Assembly (NCBI RefSeq): GCF_001681715.1
Contig: NZ_LNWY01000001.1
Span: 186,001-250,000, forward strand
Direction of reading: 5' to 3'
DNA length: 64,000 nt
From: Tritonibacter mobilis
GTDB taxonomy: Bacteria; Pseudomonadota; Alphaproteobacteria; Rhodobacterales; Rhodobacteraceae
This document shows positions 52,616 through 61,298 of the stretch, piece by piece (position 1 is the first letter of the stretch; every line of letters begins with the position of its first letter). The position numbers and the translations under genes were made by a program. Below the pieces are notes generated by a model. That model was given only the letters and a program-made list of their open reading frames with translations, was not told the DNA's origin and did no database searches.

Positions 52616-53842
52616 TTACGAAACGTTCCGCAATCGCAGCTTATTGTCGCTCAAAGCCGTCCCTGCAGCGCGGCGGGACAGCAATTGACAGACATCACCG
52701 ACCACGTTGATCGCTTCTTCTGGCAGGTTGGGGCCTGTCGGCAGTACGACGATCCGTTCCGCCAGTTCCTCTGTGACCGGGAGTTTCCGGCCTGCGTTGG
52801 GCTGCAAGGAGCGGTAAGGTTCCATCCGGTGACATCCGGGCCAGAAGTATTTTCGCGCCAGGATATTCTCAGCCGTCAGTGTCTCCAGAAGCTCATCACG
52901 AGAGTACGGAAAGGCCGCATCCACTTCGAGCACGACATATTGGTGGTTGCGTTCCTCCTCGGCCTTTACCGGCATCAAATGAAGGCCAGGAATACCGTCT
53001 AATGCTGCTGCGTAGGCAGCGTGACGGGCTTTATTCACGTCCATAACGCTGCTGATCGCGTCCAGATTGGCAAGCCCCATCGCGGCATTGATTTCAGTCA
53101 TTTTGCCGTTGGTGCCGGGGTGGCTCACGGTATCTGGCCCCGAGAACCCAAAGTTGCGCATCAGTCGCATCTGCTCTGCCAAGGCATCATCATTTGTCGT
53201 GACAGCACCACCTTCAATGCTATTGAAGAACTTGGTGGCGTGGAAGCTGAAGACTTCGGCATCGCCAAAGCCCCCGACGCGTTGCCCATTGTGTGAACAT
53301 CCAAAGGCATGGGCCGCATCAAACACCAGTTTGAGGTTATTCTCCCTTGCGATGTCCCGCAACGCCTCTACGTCGCATGTCCCGCCCCACAGATGCGTGC
53401 CAACAATCCCTGTCGTGCGGGGGGTGATGGCCCGGCGCACGGCTTCGGGATCAATACAGTGATCTTGGGCGCTGACATCGACAAAAACGGGACGCAATCC
53501 TTGCCATGACACCGCATGCGCGGTCGCGATGAACGTATAAGATGGCACGATCACCTCGCCCGACATACCAACGGCGCGAATGGCGATTTCCAGCGCGATG
53601 GTGCCATTACACATAGCAACGCAGTGTTTTACGCCAAGATAATCCGCGATCCGACGCTCCAACTCGCAGACCATCGGCCCGTTATTGGTCAGCCAGTTGC
53701 GGTCGAGAATATCGTCAACAAGCCACATGAATTTGTCGCGATCCGCTACATTCGGGCGCCCGACGTGCACGGGGAAATCCAGTGCTGGGGGCGCACCGTT
53801 TATGGCAAGGTCAGCATCGGTGCGGATCGGTTTCTGGGTCAT
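52616..53842 (-). CDS. DegT/DnrJ/EryC1-family sugar aminotransferase (VioA-like)
   Basis: 408 residues. PLP-dependent fold I with the internal-aldimine Lys in FSFHATKFFNSIEGGAV near residue 200, VIVPSYTFIATAHAV near 100 and VFDAAHAFGC near 170. The HATK/EGG pattern is seen in VioA-type enzymes that aminate dTDP-4-keto-6-deoxyglucose. The product, a dTDP-4-amino-4,6-dideoxyhexose, could be acetylated and then transferred by the neighbours. The nucleotide sugar itself is inferred. Confidence 0.85.
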   Translation of the reverse strand: MTQKPIRTDADLAINGAPPALDFPVHVGRPNVADRDKFMWLVDDILDRNWLTNNGPMVCELERRIADYLGVKHCVAMCNGTIALEIAIRAVGMSGEVIVPSYTFIATAHAVSWQGLRPVFVDVSAQDHCIDPEAVRRAITPRTTGIVGTHLWGGTCDVEALRDIARENNLKLVFDAAHAFGCSHNGQRVGGFGDAEVFSFHATKFFNSIEGGAVTTNDDALAEQMRLMRNFGFSGPDTVSHPGTNGKMTEINAAMGLANLDAISSVMDVNKARHAAYAAALDGIPGLHLMPVKAEEERNHQYVVLEVDAAFPYSRDELLETLTAENILARKYFWPGCHRMEPYRSLQPNAGRKLPVTEELAERIVVLPTGPNLPEEAINVVGDVCQLLSRRAAGTALSDNKLRLRNVS

Positions 53843-53947
53843 CTCGGGGTTCTCACATTCTAGAGGAACTCGGCACGTGCGCAGGTTTTGGCGCGATGGT
53901 GCTGTTCCAACTGTGAAGAAGCTTAGTTAAAAATGGCTGAAGGCAGC

Positions 53948-54988
53948 TCAGGATTGCGCCGCGCGACCGTAGCAAATGTGTTTCACGCGCTGAAACACCG
54001 CCGCGCGGTTCTCTGTCGACTGCATGTGCACATCCGTCACTTGGTTTTGCACAAAGGGGCTCAGCTCGACCGCTTGACGGAAGTCTTCGTTCTCCAGGCT
54101 GCAGATGTCTTCCACGTCCGGGTAGCCAAAGTTCATCATCTGCAAATAGCCAGGATTGGCCATCGTCTGACCGCTTGGGGTCGTGATCACCCGCCGCATA
54201 AAGACACGGGTGTTGTTCAGATAAGCACTGGCCAGAGACCCCAGCGCCTGTTGGCGGTTGTGCGCTGCAAAATATAGCTCTGCACGGGCGATGATGCTGT
54301 TGTACTCTTCCAGCGGCAGCATACCTTCTTGTAGCGTCGTCTTTTCCCACACACCTAGGTCACGGGCTTTGTCAATCAGGCGGGCCCGATAGTCCGGTGT
54401 CCCATTGTAAGCGAATGGGATGTGGTAGCGGTGGTCTTTGAAGCGGCTTGCAAGCTCAAGCATATAAAGGTGGTCGTTGGACGGATCGCCGGAATTTCCG
54501 AGAATGATCAGCTTTTCCTTGTCGAGATCACTGGATTGGGTTGACGCATCCACCTTGTGACAGGAGCCGGGGATCTCTGGCAGGGTAATCTGCGGATAGC
54601 GCACCAGTTCACCGCAAAACGAAATTGCACAGGAAAAACCATTCAGGAAGTCAAAGCCCGCTGGCGCCTGAGCGACCATATGAAGATCGCCGCCCCACAT
54701 GCACCAGACAACATGGGCGCGACGCTGGATCAGCTGCTTTGAAATCTCGAAGGAATGCTGCAGGAACAGGCTGTGAACGATCACGATGTCTTCTGGCGCA
54801 AAGGCCAGATTTCCCGTGAAGGTCGCCGTCGAAGGCCAAATGTCCTGCGCCTTCACCACAAAGGATTTCTGATGAGAGTTGGATGGCAGCACTACGATTT
54901 CATGAGCGTCATCGCTTTTGATATCGGCTAGGTTTTTTGCCAAGCTGACCAGATGGTTGCTGTCCGGTATCAGGTGGATGAACTTCAT
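53948..54988 (-). CDS. WecF-like 4-amino-4-deoxyfucosyl transferase (glycosyltransferase family 56 type)
   Basis: 346 residues from the ATG at 54988; an ATG at 55009 lacks a ribosome site. CMWGGDLHM near residue 100 and LIILGNSGDPSNDHLYMLE near 165 match the IWGADLY and GNSGDRSNEH motifs of WecF, which moves 4-acetamido-fucose onto lipid-linked oligosaccharide. HNRQQALGSLASAYLNNTRV lines up with the WecF RQQGIGTL region. It works at the cytoplasmic membrane. A wecA-wecG set is not in the window, so the lipid acceptor is unknown. Confidence 0.8.
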   Translation of the reverse strand: MKFIHLIPDSNHLVSLAKNLADIKSDDAHEIVVLPSNSHQKSFVVKAQDIWPSTATFTGNLAFAPEDIVIVHSLFLQHSFEISKQLIQRRAHVVWCMWGGDLHMVAQAPAGFDFLNGFSCAISFCGELVRYPQITLPEIPGSCHKVDASTQSSDLDKEKLIILGNSGDPSNDHLYMLELASRFKDHRYHIPFAYNGTPDYRARLIDKARDLGVWEKTTLQEGMLPLEEYNSIIARAELYFAAHNRQQALGSLASAYLNNTRVFMRRVITTPSGQTMANPGYLQMMNFGYPDVEDICSLENEDFRQAVELSPFVQNQVTDVHMQSTENRAAVFQRVKHICYGRAAQS

Positions 54989-55131
54989 TTCCGTATTGCC
55001 CTTTCTCATTCAACCGCCTGCTAAGCCGGTGCGGTGACATCACGGAATCTCTAGTCTGCATTCTTTAAAAACACGTTTAGAATTTTCATAAACACCGCGC
55101 TTACCTCCCAAGGAGCACAGCTATAGAGGGC

Positions 55132-56706
55132 CTACCTCTCACGCCCGAGGAACATCAGCGCGGCCAGTGCCAGCAGCAGCAGGATCACCGAGGTCGGGCT
55201 GGAAAACAAAAACCAAGGGTCCGCCCCGGATGCGGCAAAGGCCTCTCGGGCGCTGCGCTCAATGGGACCGGCGAGGATAAAGGCAATGACAAACGGTAAA
55301 ACCGGCACTGCGAGCTTACGCATGGCCCAGCCCAGCACGCCAAAGGCCAATGTGGACCAGATGGCAAACATCGAGGTCTCTTGCACATAAATCGCGGTCA
55401 GTGAGACCAGCAGAACAACGGGCAATAGCCGCGTCGCAGGGATCTTTGCCAGCCCGCCCATCGCCCGCATTACTCCACCCCCCACGGTCCAGTTCAGGAC
55501 GTTGCCCAACGACATCAGGGTAAAGATGCCAAACACCGTGACGAGTTGCGGGTTCAGTGCCCCGTCTGGCATGCTGAAAACACCCGGCCCCGGATTAAAG
55601 CCACCAATGCTGTCAGCGGCGAGGATCAAGAAAACCGCGGCCGCATTGCCCGGAATGCCAAGCGACAGAACCGGAATGAGATTGGCACCGGAAACAGCGG
55701 AATTCGCAGCTTCGGTCGCGGCGATCCCCTCGGGTGCGCCGGTTCCCAAAGGTTGCGCCTGCGGGTGACGTTTGATGCGCCGCGCCGCCATCGTATAAGA
55801 GAGTGTCGCCGCCAAAGTGGAGCCGACCCCCGGTAAAGCGCCAATCAGCGCACCGATGACAGCCCCCCGCCCCACATAGGGTGAAATTCGGCGAATATCC
55901 CCCGGCTGCAGCCCGTCCTGTGTCGAGCGCTTCTCCACCGGAATCACGTCAAGCGCATGATTATCAAGCCAAAGCCGCTCTAGCGTTGCAAATATCTCTC
56001 CGACGATCAGCACGCCAAGCACGGCCGCGATCAACGGGATACCGCTTTGTAAAACATCAAAGCCCAGCGTCAGGCGCGGCGACAAATCATTGCCCGTGGC
56101 GATGTAGGCCACCAGCAGGCCAAGACTGACCGAGAGCAGCCCTTTGCCCACTGACCGCCCCATAACTGCTGCCACGAAGGAGATCGACAGGATCAGCAGC
56201 GCGGTCTTTTCCGGCAGGTCAAGATAGGCTTCGACCACCACCGCCAGAAACGGCGCACAGATGAAAAGCACAAGATCGGAAAACGTATCTCCCGCCACCG
56301 AGGACAGCTGTGCAATGCGCAGGGCGCGGCGCGGTTGGCCCCGTTGCGCCATCGGAAACCCGTCAAGCGTGGTCATCATCGCATCTGGAGTTCCGGGCAG
56401 ATTGAACAAGATAGCAGGCACCGCACCGCCCAATGTTGCGCCTTTCATAATACCGATCAAAAATCCAAAAACCGGCAGCAAAGCATCGGGCGTAAACCCA
56501 AAGGCCGAGATCAAGAGCGGCAGCGAAATTGCCATGGCCATCGGCCCCGCCAATCCCGGCGTTGCCCCCACGGCAATACCGGTGATCAGCCCTGCCACAA
56601 GCATGACGAGCGCAACCGGCAGGCCGACACCAGCAATTTCCAGTATCGCAGGCCCCTGAAAAACCGACAGGATTCCCAGCCAGACGTAATGCAGCATCTC
56701 AGTCAT
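55132..56706 (-). CDS. tctA: Tripartite tricarboxylate transporter large permease TctA
   Basis: 524 residues with about 12 membrane segments. GATPGLAGPMAMAISLPL near residue 48 and GALPGVGSTLAATLSY near 290 are the two TctA signature stretches. It is the transport channel of a TTT importer, driven by the ion gradient. Its ATG overlaps the tctB stop by four bases. It is the final gene of the tctCBA operon. Confidence 0.94.
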   Translation of the reverse strand: MTEMLHYVWLGILSVFQGPAILEIAGVGLPVALVMLVAGLITGIAVGATPGLAGPMAMAISLPLLISAFGFTPDALLPVFGFLIGIMKGATLGGAVPAILFNLPGTPDAMMTTLDGFPMAQRGQPRRALRIAQLSSVAGDTFSDLVLFICAPFLAVVVEAYLDLPEKTALLILSISFVAAVMGRSVGKGLLSVSLGLLVAYIATGNDLSPRLTLGFDVLQSGIPLIAAVLGVLIVGEIFATLERLWLDNHALDVIPVEKRSTQDGLQPGDIRRISPYVGRGAVIGALIGALPGVGSTLAATLSYTMAARRIKRHPQAQPLGTGAPEGIAATEAANSAVSGANLIPVLSLGIPGNAAAVFLILAADSIGGFNPGPGVFSMPDGALNPQLVTVFGIFTLMSLGNVLNWTVGGGVMRAMGGLAKIPATRLLPVVLLVSLTAIYVQETSMFAIWSTLAFGVLGWAMRKLAVPVLPFVIAFILAGPIERSAREAFAASGADPWFLFSSPTSVILLLLALAALMFLGRER

Positions 56707-57254
56707 TGGTCACCATTTGGCGGCAAGAGGAGATCATCAAAGGCGAGATCAAAGACACCGATCAGCGCGCCAACCCCTGCCACGCCCAACAGCGCGGCCC
56801 GCAGCGTCACACGATGTTCAACCAAAGAGATCAGCGCCGCCACGAGGCCCACACCGCCCAGAATGAAACCGAAATATTTCCACGGGGCGGTATCGCGCAG
56901 GTTGCGATAGCTGTCGTCCACCCCGAACAAGGCCACCGCAAGCGGCCCGGTCCAGATCATCGCCCCAAACGCCATCAGGCAGATCACCAAAATTACGAGA
57001 AGAAACCCGAGACTGCGCCCATTGGGGTGAATATCAGCCTCGCGCTTGCGGGCTTCTAGCAAGATCAGCCCACCAGAGAACGCCATCAGGCCAAGGGACA
57101 AGCCCGGTGCCATGGCATCCCCGATCGAGACCCGGCCCCGTTTTGACACCAGATAGCCCGAGACCGTGTCCTGCGGCACCCAAAACACCAGCGCGAGGAC
57201 CGCCAGCGTGATCACCGCCAGTCCCAAACCATGTGTGAAAGTCAAACGTCGCAC
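56703..57254 (-). CDS. tctB: Tripartite tricarboxylate transporter small permease TctB
   Basis: 183 residues with four membrane segments, beginning LGLAVITLAVLALVFWVPQD. TctB is poorly conserved in sequence, and the call rests mainly on size, topology and its place between tctC and tctA. It starts 22 bases after tctC and overlaps tctA. Confidence 0.88.
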   Translation of the reverse strand: MRRLTFTHGLGLAVITLAVLALVFWVPQDTVSGYLVSKRGRVSIGDAMAPGLSLGLMAFSGGLILLEARKREADIHPNGRSLGFLLVILVICLMAFGAMIWTGPLAVALFGVDDSYRNLRDTAPWKYFGFILGGVGLVAALISLVEHRVTLRAALLGVAGVGALIGVFDLAFDDLLLPPNGDQ

Positions 57255-57276
57255 AGGCGCGCCCCCGGTTGCCGAG

Positions 57277-58230
57277 TTACTCGGACACCGCTTTGATCAG
57301 CGCCGCGGCGGCGGCATTGGCCTCTGCCATATAGGCATCCAGATCCTCACCCGTCCGGATTGAGGGACCGCCAAAGCCCTTTGTCAGCAGCGCATTTGCC
57401 TCGGTTGCGCTGTCTTCGGCGACGGCGCGGATCGCATTGCCCAGCGCCTCACGTGCTACGGGATCAAGACCGCCCGGCGCGATGAACATAAAGTAGCCGT
57501 CGAGATAGAAGTCGCTGCCGAGATCGGTGATAGCGGGTGCATCGGGGGTATCCGCCAACGGGGCCTTGATGCCGCGCGCGATATTGGTCATCTCGCCTTG
57601 CCGCACCGATTTTGACTGCGCACCTGCGACCCAGCCAATGTCCACATCACCGCCGCGCAGCCCGTCCATGACACCCGCACCGCCGCGCACCTCGACGATA
57701 TTAAAATCAATGCCGGTCTTTTGGCCTAGATGCCACGCCATATCGGCCTGCCGGTCGGAGGCAGTGGCAAAGCGGATCGGCGTGCCGGCCTCTGCGGTGG
57801 CTTTGACCTTGTCCCAGCTATCGAACGCACCACCTGCCATGGCGACGAGGCCGGACTGAAACTCTGCGGTGGTTGCGAGCGCTGTAAATTTATCCAGTTG
57901 CAAGGCTGGATCCCCAACGGCCTGCGCCGAGTAGGTCAGCGTCTCGGATACCACCATACCAAAGGCCGTGCCATCTGCGGGCGCCTTGACCAGCTCCGTT
58001 GCCAATGTCAGCCCGGAATTGCCCGGCAATTGCTGAGGAATGATGGTCCAGCCATATTTTTCTTCGATTCCTTGCGCGATCAGCCGTGCCTGCGTGTCAG
58101 CGCCCCCACCGGCGGCAAAGCCGACATACATGGTGATCGGACCGGGTGGTGCCCAGTCTTCGGCCTGTCCGACACTTGTTGATGAGATCAGCACTGAGGC
58201 CGCCAGAAGCGGCTTAAGAAAAATGTTCAT
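57277..58230 (-). CDS. tctC: Tripartite tricarboxylate transporter substrate-binding protein TctC
   Basis: 317 residues from the ATG at 58230, which has a GGAGGATACC-type site upstream. The signal peptide ends at SVGQA. MYVGFAAGGGADTQARLIAQ near residue 35 is the BugD/TctC start, and NSGLTLATELVKAPADGTAF near 80 the second family motif. It captures an organic anion in the periplasm. The divergent MarR and sulfatase genes suggest the ligand may be a sulfated or related compound (inference). Confidence 0.92.
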   Translation of the reverse strand: MNIFLKPLLAASVLISSTSVGQAEDWAPPGPITMYVGFAAGGGADTQARLIAQGIEEKYGWTIIPQQLPGNSGLTLATELVKAPADGTAFGMVVSETLTYSAQAVGDPALQLDKFTALATTAEFQSGLVAMAGGAFDSWDKVKATAEAGTPIRFATASDRQADMAWHLGQKTGIDFNIVEVRGGAGVMDGLRGGDVDIGWVAGAQSKSVRQGEMTNIARGIKAPLADTPDAPAITDLGSDFYLDGYFMFIAPGGLDPVAREALGNAIRAVAEDSATEANALLTKGFGGPSIRTGEDLDAYMAEANAAAAALIKAVSE

Positions 58231-58247
58231 GGTATCCTCCCTCTTGC

Positions 58248-58260
58248 AGTCAGGCTGACT
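58248..58260. promoter_or_regulatory. Candidate MarR operator 1
   Basis: AGTCA-GGC-TGACT is a perfect palindrome 18 bases upstream of the tctC start. It shares the GTCA/TGAC half-site with the palindrome at 58276-58293. Confidence 0.5.
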
Positions 58261-58275
58261 CAAAGTGGTGGACCT

Positions 58276-58293
58276 GTCAACGATTAGGTTGAC
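58276..58293. promoter_or_regulatory. Candidate MarR operator 2
   Basis: GTCAAC-N6-GTTGAC is a perfect inverted repeat in the middle of the tctC/marR divergent gap. Its size fits a MarR-dimer site that would control both directions. Confidence 0.55.
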
Positions 58294-58338
58294 AACTCCA
58301 CCATCATGGGCAAATTTTGAAACAAAGGAGACCATGAG

Positions 58339-58833
58339 ATGCAGGGTGATTTCACCGACAACGAAGATGCGGCCAGCCGGATTGAGACGGCGCTCCCTTT
58401 GAGCTTCATGATCCATCAGTTGAGCCTGAAGCTCGCCGCGCAGGCGCGCGCGGTGATTGCGCGGCATGGTGATCTGACCCTGCCCCATTGGCGCATCATC
58501 CGGGTGATTGGCATGGAGGCTGCGGATGGCTCTACCGCGATCCGCAAGGTGCTGGGCTTTGACAAAAGCCAGTTCTCCAAAACCGTCAACCAGTTGCAGG
58601 CACGCGGTTTGGTCGAGATTTCGGACCACCCCACAGACAAACGCCAGTTCCGCCTGTCTCTGACCCCCGACGGGCAGGTGGCGCTGGATACCCTGCGGCC
58701 GGATCTGGACGCCCGTCAGGCCTTTTTGATGCAAGCGCTCTCTTCTGAGGAGCGGGCGATGATCCGCACTGCACTGACCAAGCTCGGCGCGGCCGCCGAG
58801 ATCACTGACTTTCCGACCGGACACACACCATGA
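58339..58833 (+). CDS. MarR-family transcriptional regulator
   Basis: 164 residues. The winged-helix core reads LTLPHWRIIRVIGMEAADGS, then GFDKSQFSKTVNQLQARGLVEI and DHPTDKRQFRLSLTPDGQ, with the typical DxRxxxLxLT wing. The ligand is unknown. It overlaps the sulfatase gene by four bases and is divergent from tctCBA, so it probably controls both, by the palindromes in between. AAAGGAG precedes the start. Confidence 0.92.
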   Translation: MQGDFTDNEDAASRIETALPLSFMIHQLSLKLAAQARAVIARHGDLTLPHWRIIRVIGMEAADGSTAIRKVLGFDKSQFSKTVNQLQARGLVEISDHPTDKRQFRLSLTPDGQVALDTLRPDLDARQAFLMQALSSEERAMIRTALTKLGAAAEITDFPTGHTP

Positions 58834-60260
58834 CGCGATCAAAAAACCTCCTTGTTATCATGTCGGATGAGCATCAGGCCCGTGCGCTGTCATGCGCCGG
58901 TCATCCGCTGGTCAAGACGCCCAATCTGGACCGTTTGGCCGCGCGCGGCATCCGCTTTAGTAACGCCTACACCCCGTCACCGATTTGCGTCCCCGCCCGT
59001 GCTGCCTTTGCGTCGGGGCGCTACGTGCATGACATTCGTCTTTGGGACAATGCGATGCCCTACACGGGCAAGCCGCGCGGATGGGGACATGCGTTGCAGG
59101 ACAAGGGCATCCGCGTCGAGAGCATTGGCAAGCTGCATTATCGCAGCGAAGAAGATCCAGCCGGGTTTGACGTTGAGCACATCCCGATGCAGGTCGCCAA
59201 CGGCGTGGGGATGGTCTGGGGTTCGATCCGGCGCGAAGACGAACGGGTGCGCAAGGAAGGCCGGATGCTTGGCCCCTATATCGGCCCCGGCGACAGCACT
59301 TACACCCGCTACGATCAGGCGGTGATCGCGCGCACCGAAGCGTGGCTCAAGGAGGCCGCCACAGACGAAAATCCATGGTGTCTTTATGTGGGGTTGGTAG
59401 CCCCGCATTTCCCACTGATCGTCCCGCAGGAATATCTGGACCTCTATCCGCTGGACAGCCTGCCGCCGTTCAAACTGCACACGATGGACGGGTTCAAAAA
59501 TCACCCATGGGTCGCAAAGCAAAACTATGCGCTGCTCGGAGATGATGGTTTCACCGATCATGCTGAACGCAAGCTGGCAGCAGCCTGTTACTTTGCGCTC
59601 TGTAGCTTTCTTGACGACAACATCGGTCGGCTGATGGCCGCGCTGGAGGCCAACGGCCAGCTGGACGAGACCACAATTCTCTATACCTCGGACCACGGCG
59701 ACAATGTGGGGGCGCGCGGTTTGTGGGGCAAATCAAACATGTATGAGGAATCCGTGGCGGTGCCGATGATCCTTGCCGGCCCGGACATCCCCGCATCCAC
59801 CTGCACCACCCCCGTAAGCCTGCTGGATGTGTCGCAAACCATCATCGATCACTTCGGCGCAAGTCTTGAGGGGGAGCGACCGGGGGAGAGCCTTTATGAC
59901 ATTGCCACTCGTGCCGCCGACCCTGAGCGGGTGATTTTCTCCGAATATCATGCGGTCGGTGCCGTTTCCGGCGCTTATATGGTGCGCAAAGGGCGCTGGA
60001 AGCTGATCCACTACCATGATTTTGCGCCGGAACTCTTTGATCTGGACAGCGACCCGGAGGAGACAACCAATCGCGCCGCAGATCCCGAATGCGCCGACGT
60101 GCTTGCGGATCTTTATGAGGCGCTCAATATGATCTGCGACCCGGCAGCGATGAACGATCTGGCCTTTGCCGATCAAGACGCGATGATCGCAGGGTATGGC
60201 GGCCCGGAGCATGCCATGCATATGGGCGCGCCTGCCGCCACGCCGCCGCCGGAAACCTGA
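58830..60260 (+). CDS. Sulfatase (formylglycine type)
   Basis: 476 residues. The sulfatase signature CVPARAAFASGRY starts at Cys53 (C-x-P-x-R), the residue converted to formylglycine. Metal ligands are in IMSDEHQ near residue 13 and TSDHGDNVG near 290. No signal peptide, so it acts in the cytoplasm. It hydrolyses a sulfate ester, or possibly a phosphonate ester, as in related hydrolases; it is shorter than most choline-sulfatases. Coupling to the MarR gene and the divergent TTT importer suggest uptake followed by desulfation of a small organosulfate (inference). Confidence 0.88.
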   Translation: MTRSKNLLVIMSDEHQARALSCAGHPLVKTPNLDRLAARGIRFSNAYTPSPICVPARAAFASGRYVHDIRLWDNAMPYTGKPRGWGHALQDKGIRVESIGKLHYRSEEDPAGFDVEHIPMQVANGVGMVWGSIRREDERVRKEGRMLGPYIGPGDSTYTRYDQAVIARTEAWLKEAATDENPWCLYVGLVAPHFPLIVPQEYLDLYPLDSLPPFKLHTMDGFKNHPWVAKQNYALLGDDGFTDHAERKLAAACYFALCSFLDDNIGRLMAALEANGQLDETTILYTSDHGDNVGARGLWGKSNMYEESVAVPMILAGPDIPASTCTTPVSLLDVSQTIIDHFGASLEGERPGESLYDIATRAADPERVIFSEYHAVGAVSGAYMVRKGRWKLIHYHDFAPELFDLDSDPEETTNRAADPECADVLADLYEALNMICDPAAMNDLAFADQDAMIAGYGGPEHAMHMGAPAATPPPET

Positions 60261-60281
60261 TCCCTCTGCCCGCTAGCGCGT

Positions 60282-61169
60282 TCAGGCCTCCGTTGACGTC
60301 CCGGCACGACCTGCGGTTTCCAAAAACGCACTGACCGTGGGTGTGTCCATCTTTGTGCGCAGGCAAAAGAGATGCTCGGGAAACGTCTCCGGGATATCAA
60401 GGATCGGCACTCTGACAATGCCGCCTTCGCGCAGAGAGGCCGCGTTGAACATAAAACCGATGCCGACGCCCTGCGCTGCGGCCTCGAACACTGCCTCGCG
60501 CGATTCCAGCCAGAACAGCGGCGTCAGGCTGAGACCTCGTGCTTTGAGTGCGGCGTTGAGTTCGCGTTGCGTCTGCGAGCGACCGCTGCGAAACAACAAT
60601 GCCTGCCCAGAGAGATCCGCCAGTCGCAGGCTGGCGCGTTTGGCAAAAGGATGCGCCTGCGGCACCAGCGCCACCAATGACTGATAGAGCAATGGCGTGC
60701 GAAACATTTCCGACCCGGAGGGTGCGGCGGTCAGAATGCCAAGGTCGGCGCGGCGCTCGCGAATGGCGGTCACAACCTCCTGCCAATTGCCAAAGGAGAT
60801 GTCGATCTTGATCCCCGGATAGCGCTGGCGGAACCGGGCGACCTGTTCCATCGCCGGACCCGGCGCGCCTGCGGCAATCGACAGCTCTCCCACCTCTAGC
60901 GCGCGCGCTGTCAACAATATTTCGGCGGCGTCGCGTTCCACCTCGCGCTGTGCGGCGGTGCGCTGAAACAGGCGATGGCCCAGTGTGGTCAGCTCAGAAC
61001 CGCTGGCGGTGCGTTCAAACAACCGGACGGAAAACCCCTCTTCCAGCGCCTTGATCTGTGAGGTGATCGCCGGTTGCGACAGACCCAAAGCCCGCGCCGC
61101 AGCAGAGAAACTGCCAGTCGCGGCCACTTCGTTGAAGGCTCTGATCTGCGAAGAGGTGGGGCGTTTCAT
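60282..61169 (-). CDS. LysR-family regulator
   Basis: 295 residues. The helix-turn-helix is GSFSAAARALGLSQPAITSQ, the effector domain begins LSIAAGAPGPAMEQVARFRQ. The text resembles CysB/PhnF-unrelated LysR types that control ABC importer genes. It is divergent from the sugar-type importer at 61.3 kb, with an inverted repeat between, and convergent with the sulfatase gene. The ligand is unknown. Confidence 0.9.
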   Translation of the reverse strand: MKRPTSSQIRAFNEVAATGSFSAAARALGLSQPAITSQIKALEEGFSVRLFERTASGSELTTLGHRLFQRTAAQREVERDAAEILLTARALEVGELSIAAGAPGPAMEQVARFRQRYPGIKIDISFGNWQEVVTAIRERRADLGILTAAPSGSEMFRTPLLYQSLVALVPQAHPFAKRASLRLADLSGQALLFRSGRSQTQRELNAALKARGLSLTPLFWLESREAVFEAAAQGVGIGFMFNAASLREGGIVRVPILDIPETFPEHLFCLRTKMDTPTVSAFLETAGRAGTSTEA

Positions 61170-61181
61170 AAGGGCCTCATA

Positions 61182-61202
61182 AGGTTTTCGAAGCCATAAC
61201 CT
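61182..61202. promoter_or_regulatory. Candidate LysR site AGGTT-N11-AACCT
   Basis: A perfect 5-bp inverted repeat with an 11-base spacer lies just upstream of the LysR start, in the divergent gap to the ABC operon. Confidence 0.45.
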
Positions 61203-61298
61203 AGACTAATAATGTGTCACTCAAATCACAAGAATCCCCTCTAGCTCTTGCCTCGACCACAGCCCGATAGACCGGGCATTGGATAAGAGGACAGGACA

